From: an uncultured Prochlorococcus sp.
GTDB taxonomy: Bacteria > Cyanobacteriota > Cyanobacteriia > PCC-6307 > Cyanobiaceae
DNA: 64,000 nucleotides
Direction of reading: 5' to 3'
Assembly (NCBI GenBank): GCA_902525075.1
Contig: CABZFV010000006.1
Location: forward strand, 1-64,000
A program made the translations under genes and the position numbers. The stretch's first letter is position 1. Every line of letters starts with the position of its first letter. The notes under the pieces are model-generated. The model was not told the origin of the DNA and did not search any database. It saw only the letters and a program-made list of their open reading frames with translations. Shown here piece after piece: positions 63,961 to 64,000 of this stretch.

Positions 63961-64000
63961 CAACACTTGAAACTCTTAAGTGGGATGGTAAAAAATCCGG
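63957..64000 (+). CDS. rplD: 50S ribosomal protein L4, cut by the window end
   Basis: The first 14 codons are visible, [14 protein letters not shown], beginning at an ATG that overlaps the rplC stop by 4 bases. Position after rplC and the start sequence fit L4. The ribosome-binding site GGAGGTGA (63943-63950) is close to consensus. The rest lies outside the window. Confidence 0.88.
   Translation, partial: MTTLETLKWDGKKS

Overview
The window is a stretch of chromosome from a marine picocyanobacterium, almost certainly Prochlorococcus of a low-GC, high-light type. The evidence is strong AT bias, very short intergenic spaces, photosystem I genes (psaC, psaD), NDH-1 subunits (ndhN, ndhS), the OmpR-type regulator RpaB, the iron-sulfur clock-input protein LdpA, and the ho1-pebA-pebB bilin genes. 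The genus call rests on gene content and protein sequence; the ecotype call is inference from base composition. I saw no transposase, integrase, phage gene, CRISPR array or long repeat, so this reads as conserved core genome, not an island.

Layout. 1-7.7 kb: end of mreC, mreD, rpaB, lysS, a small unknown gene, smpB (reverse), ruvB, a TPR lipoprotein-like or secreted protein, an M20 amidohydrolase and a small membrane protein. 7.8-13.3 kb: TPP riboswitch and thiC, then transketolase, fabF and acpP on the reverse strand facing psaC. 13.3-20.8 kb: glmS, rimM, ndhS, rnc, the RNase P RNA, tRNA-Arg(CCU), two unknown genes and glycogen phosphorylase. 20.8-26.9 kb: a CPA2 antiporter, an alpha/beta hydrolase, a mutarotase-like protein, a DUF1537 kinase and icd. 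27-33.9 kb: an unknown gene, ho1, pebA, pebB, a low-molecular-weight phosphatase, the panC-cmk fusion, purM, an unknown gene and a tiny cysteine-cluster protein. 34-42.5 kb: tRNA-Cys, a lipid-A-disaccharide-synthase-like protein, RNase D-like, a CCB-type membrane protein, hemF, mrp, rodA, a degenerate histidine kinase and psaD. 42.5-51.2 kb: trpE, gshA, ppc, a GNAT-like protein, tRNA-Arg(CCG), recF, speD and larE. 51.3-60.5 kb: a tandem CobO-type P-loop protein, a ThiF/MoeB-rhodanese fusion, a CAAD membrane protein, a fructosamine-kinase-like gene, crtD, tyrA, a helicase-derived protein without motif I, a DUF2839 protein, and recA with a LexA box. 60.6-64 kb: a HAD hydrolase, tRNA-Gln, ldpA, ndhN, rplC and the start of rplD.

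How the genes fit together. Themes are cell-wall elongation (mreCD, rodA, glmS), photosystem I and its electron-flow partners (psaC, psaD, ndhN, ndhS), tetrapyrrole and bilin metabolism (hemF, ho1, pebA, pebB), central carbon (tkt, ppc, icd, glgP), translation and RNA processing (lysS, smpB, rnc, rnpB, rimM, rplCD) and DNA repair (ruvB, recF, recA). Many neighbours overlap by 1-14 bases, as expected of a streamlined genome.

No complete new system stands out. The best candidates for a second look are recF, whose frame lacks a normal start and shows a one-base conflict at an A8 run; three proteins that kept a fold but lost key motifs (helicase-like, histidine kinase, MoeB-like); a doubled CobO domain; an apparently lone LarE; CrtD in an organism not known for its usual product; a divergent gene pair with start codons 4 bp apart; rnpB directly upstream of rnc; and an overlapping 55-residue four-cysteine protein.
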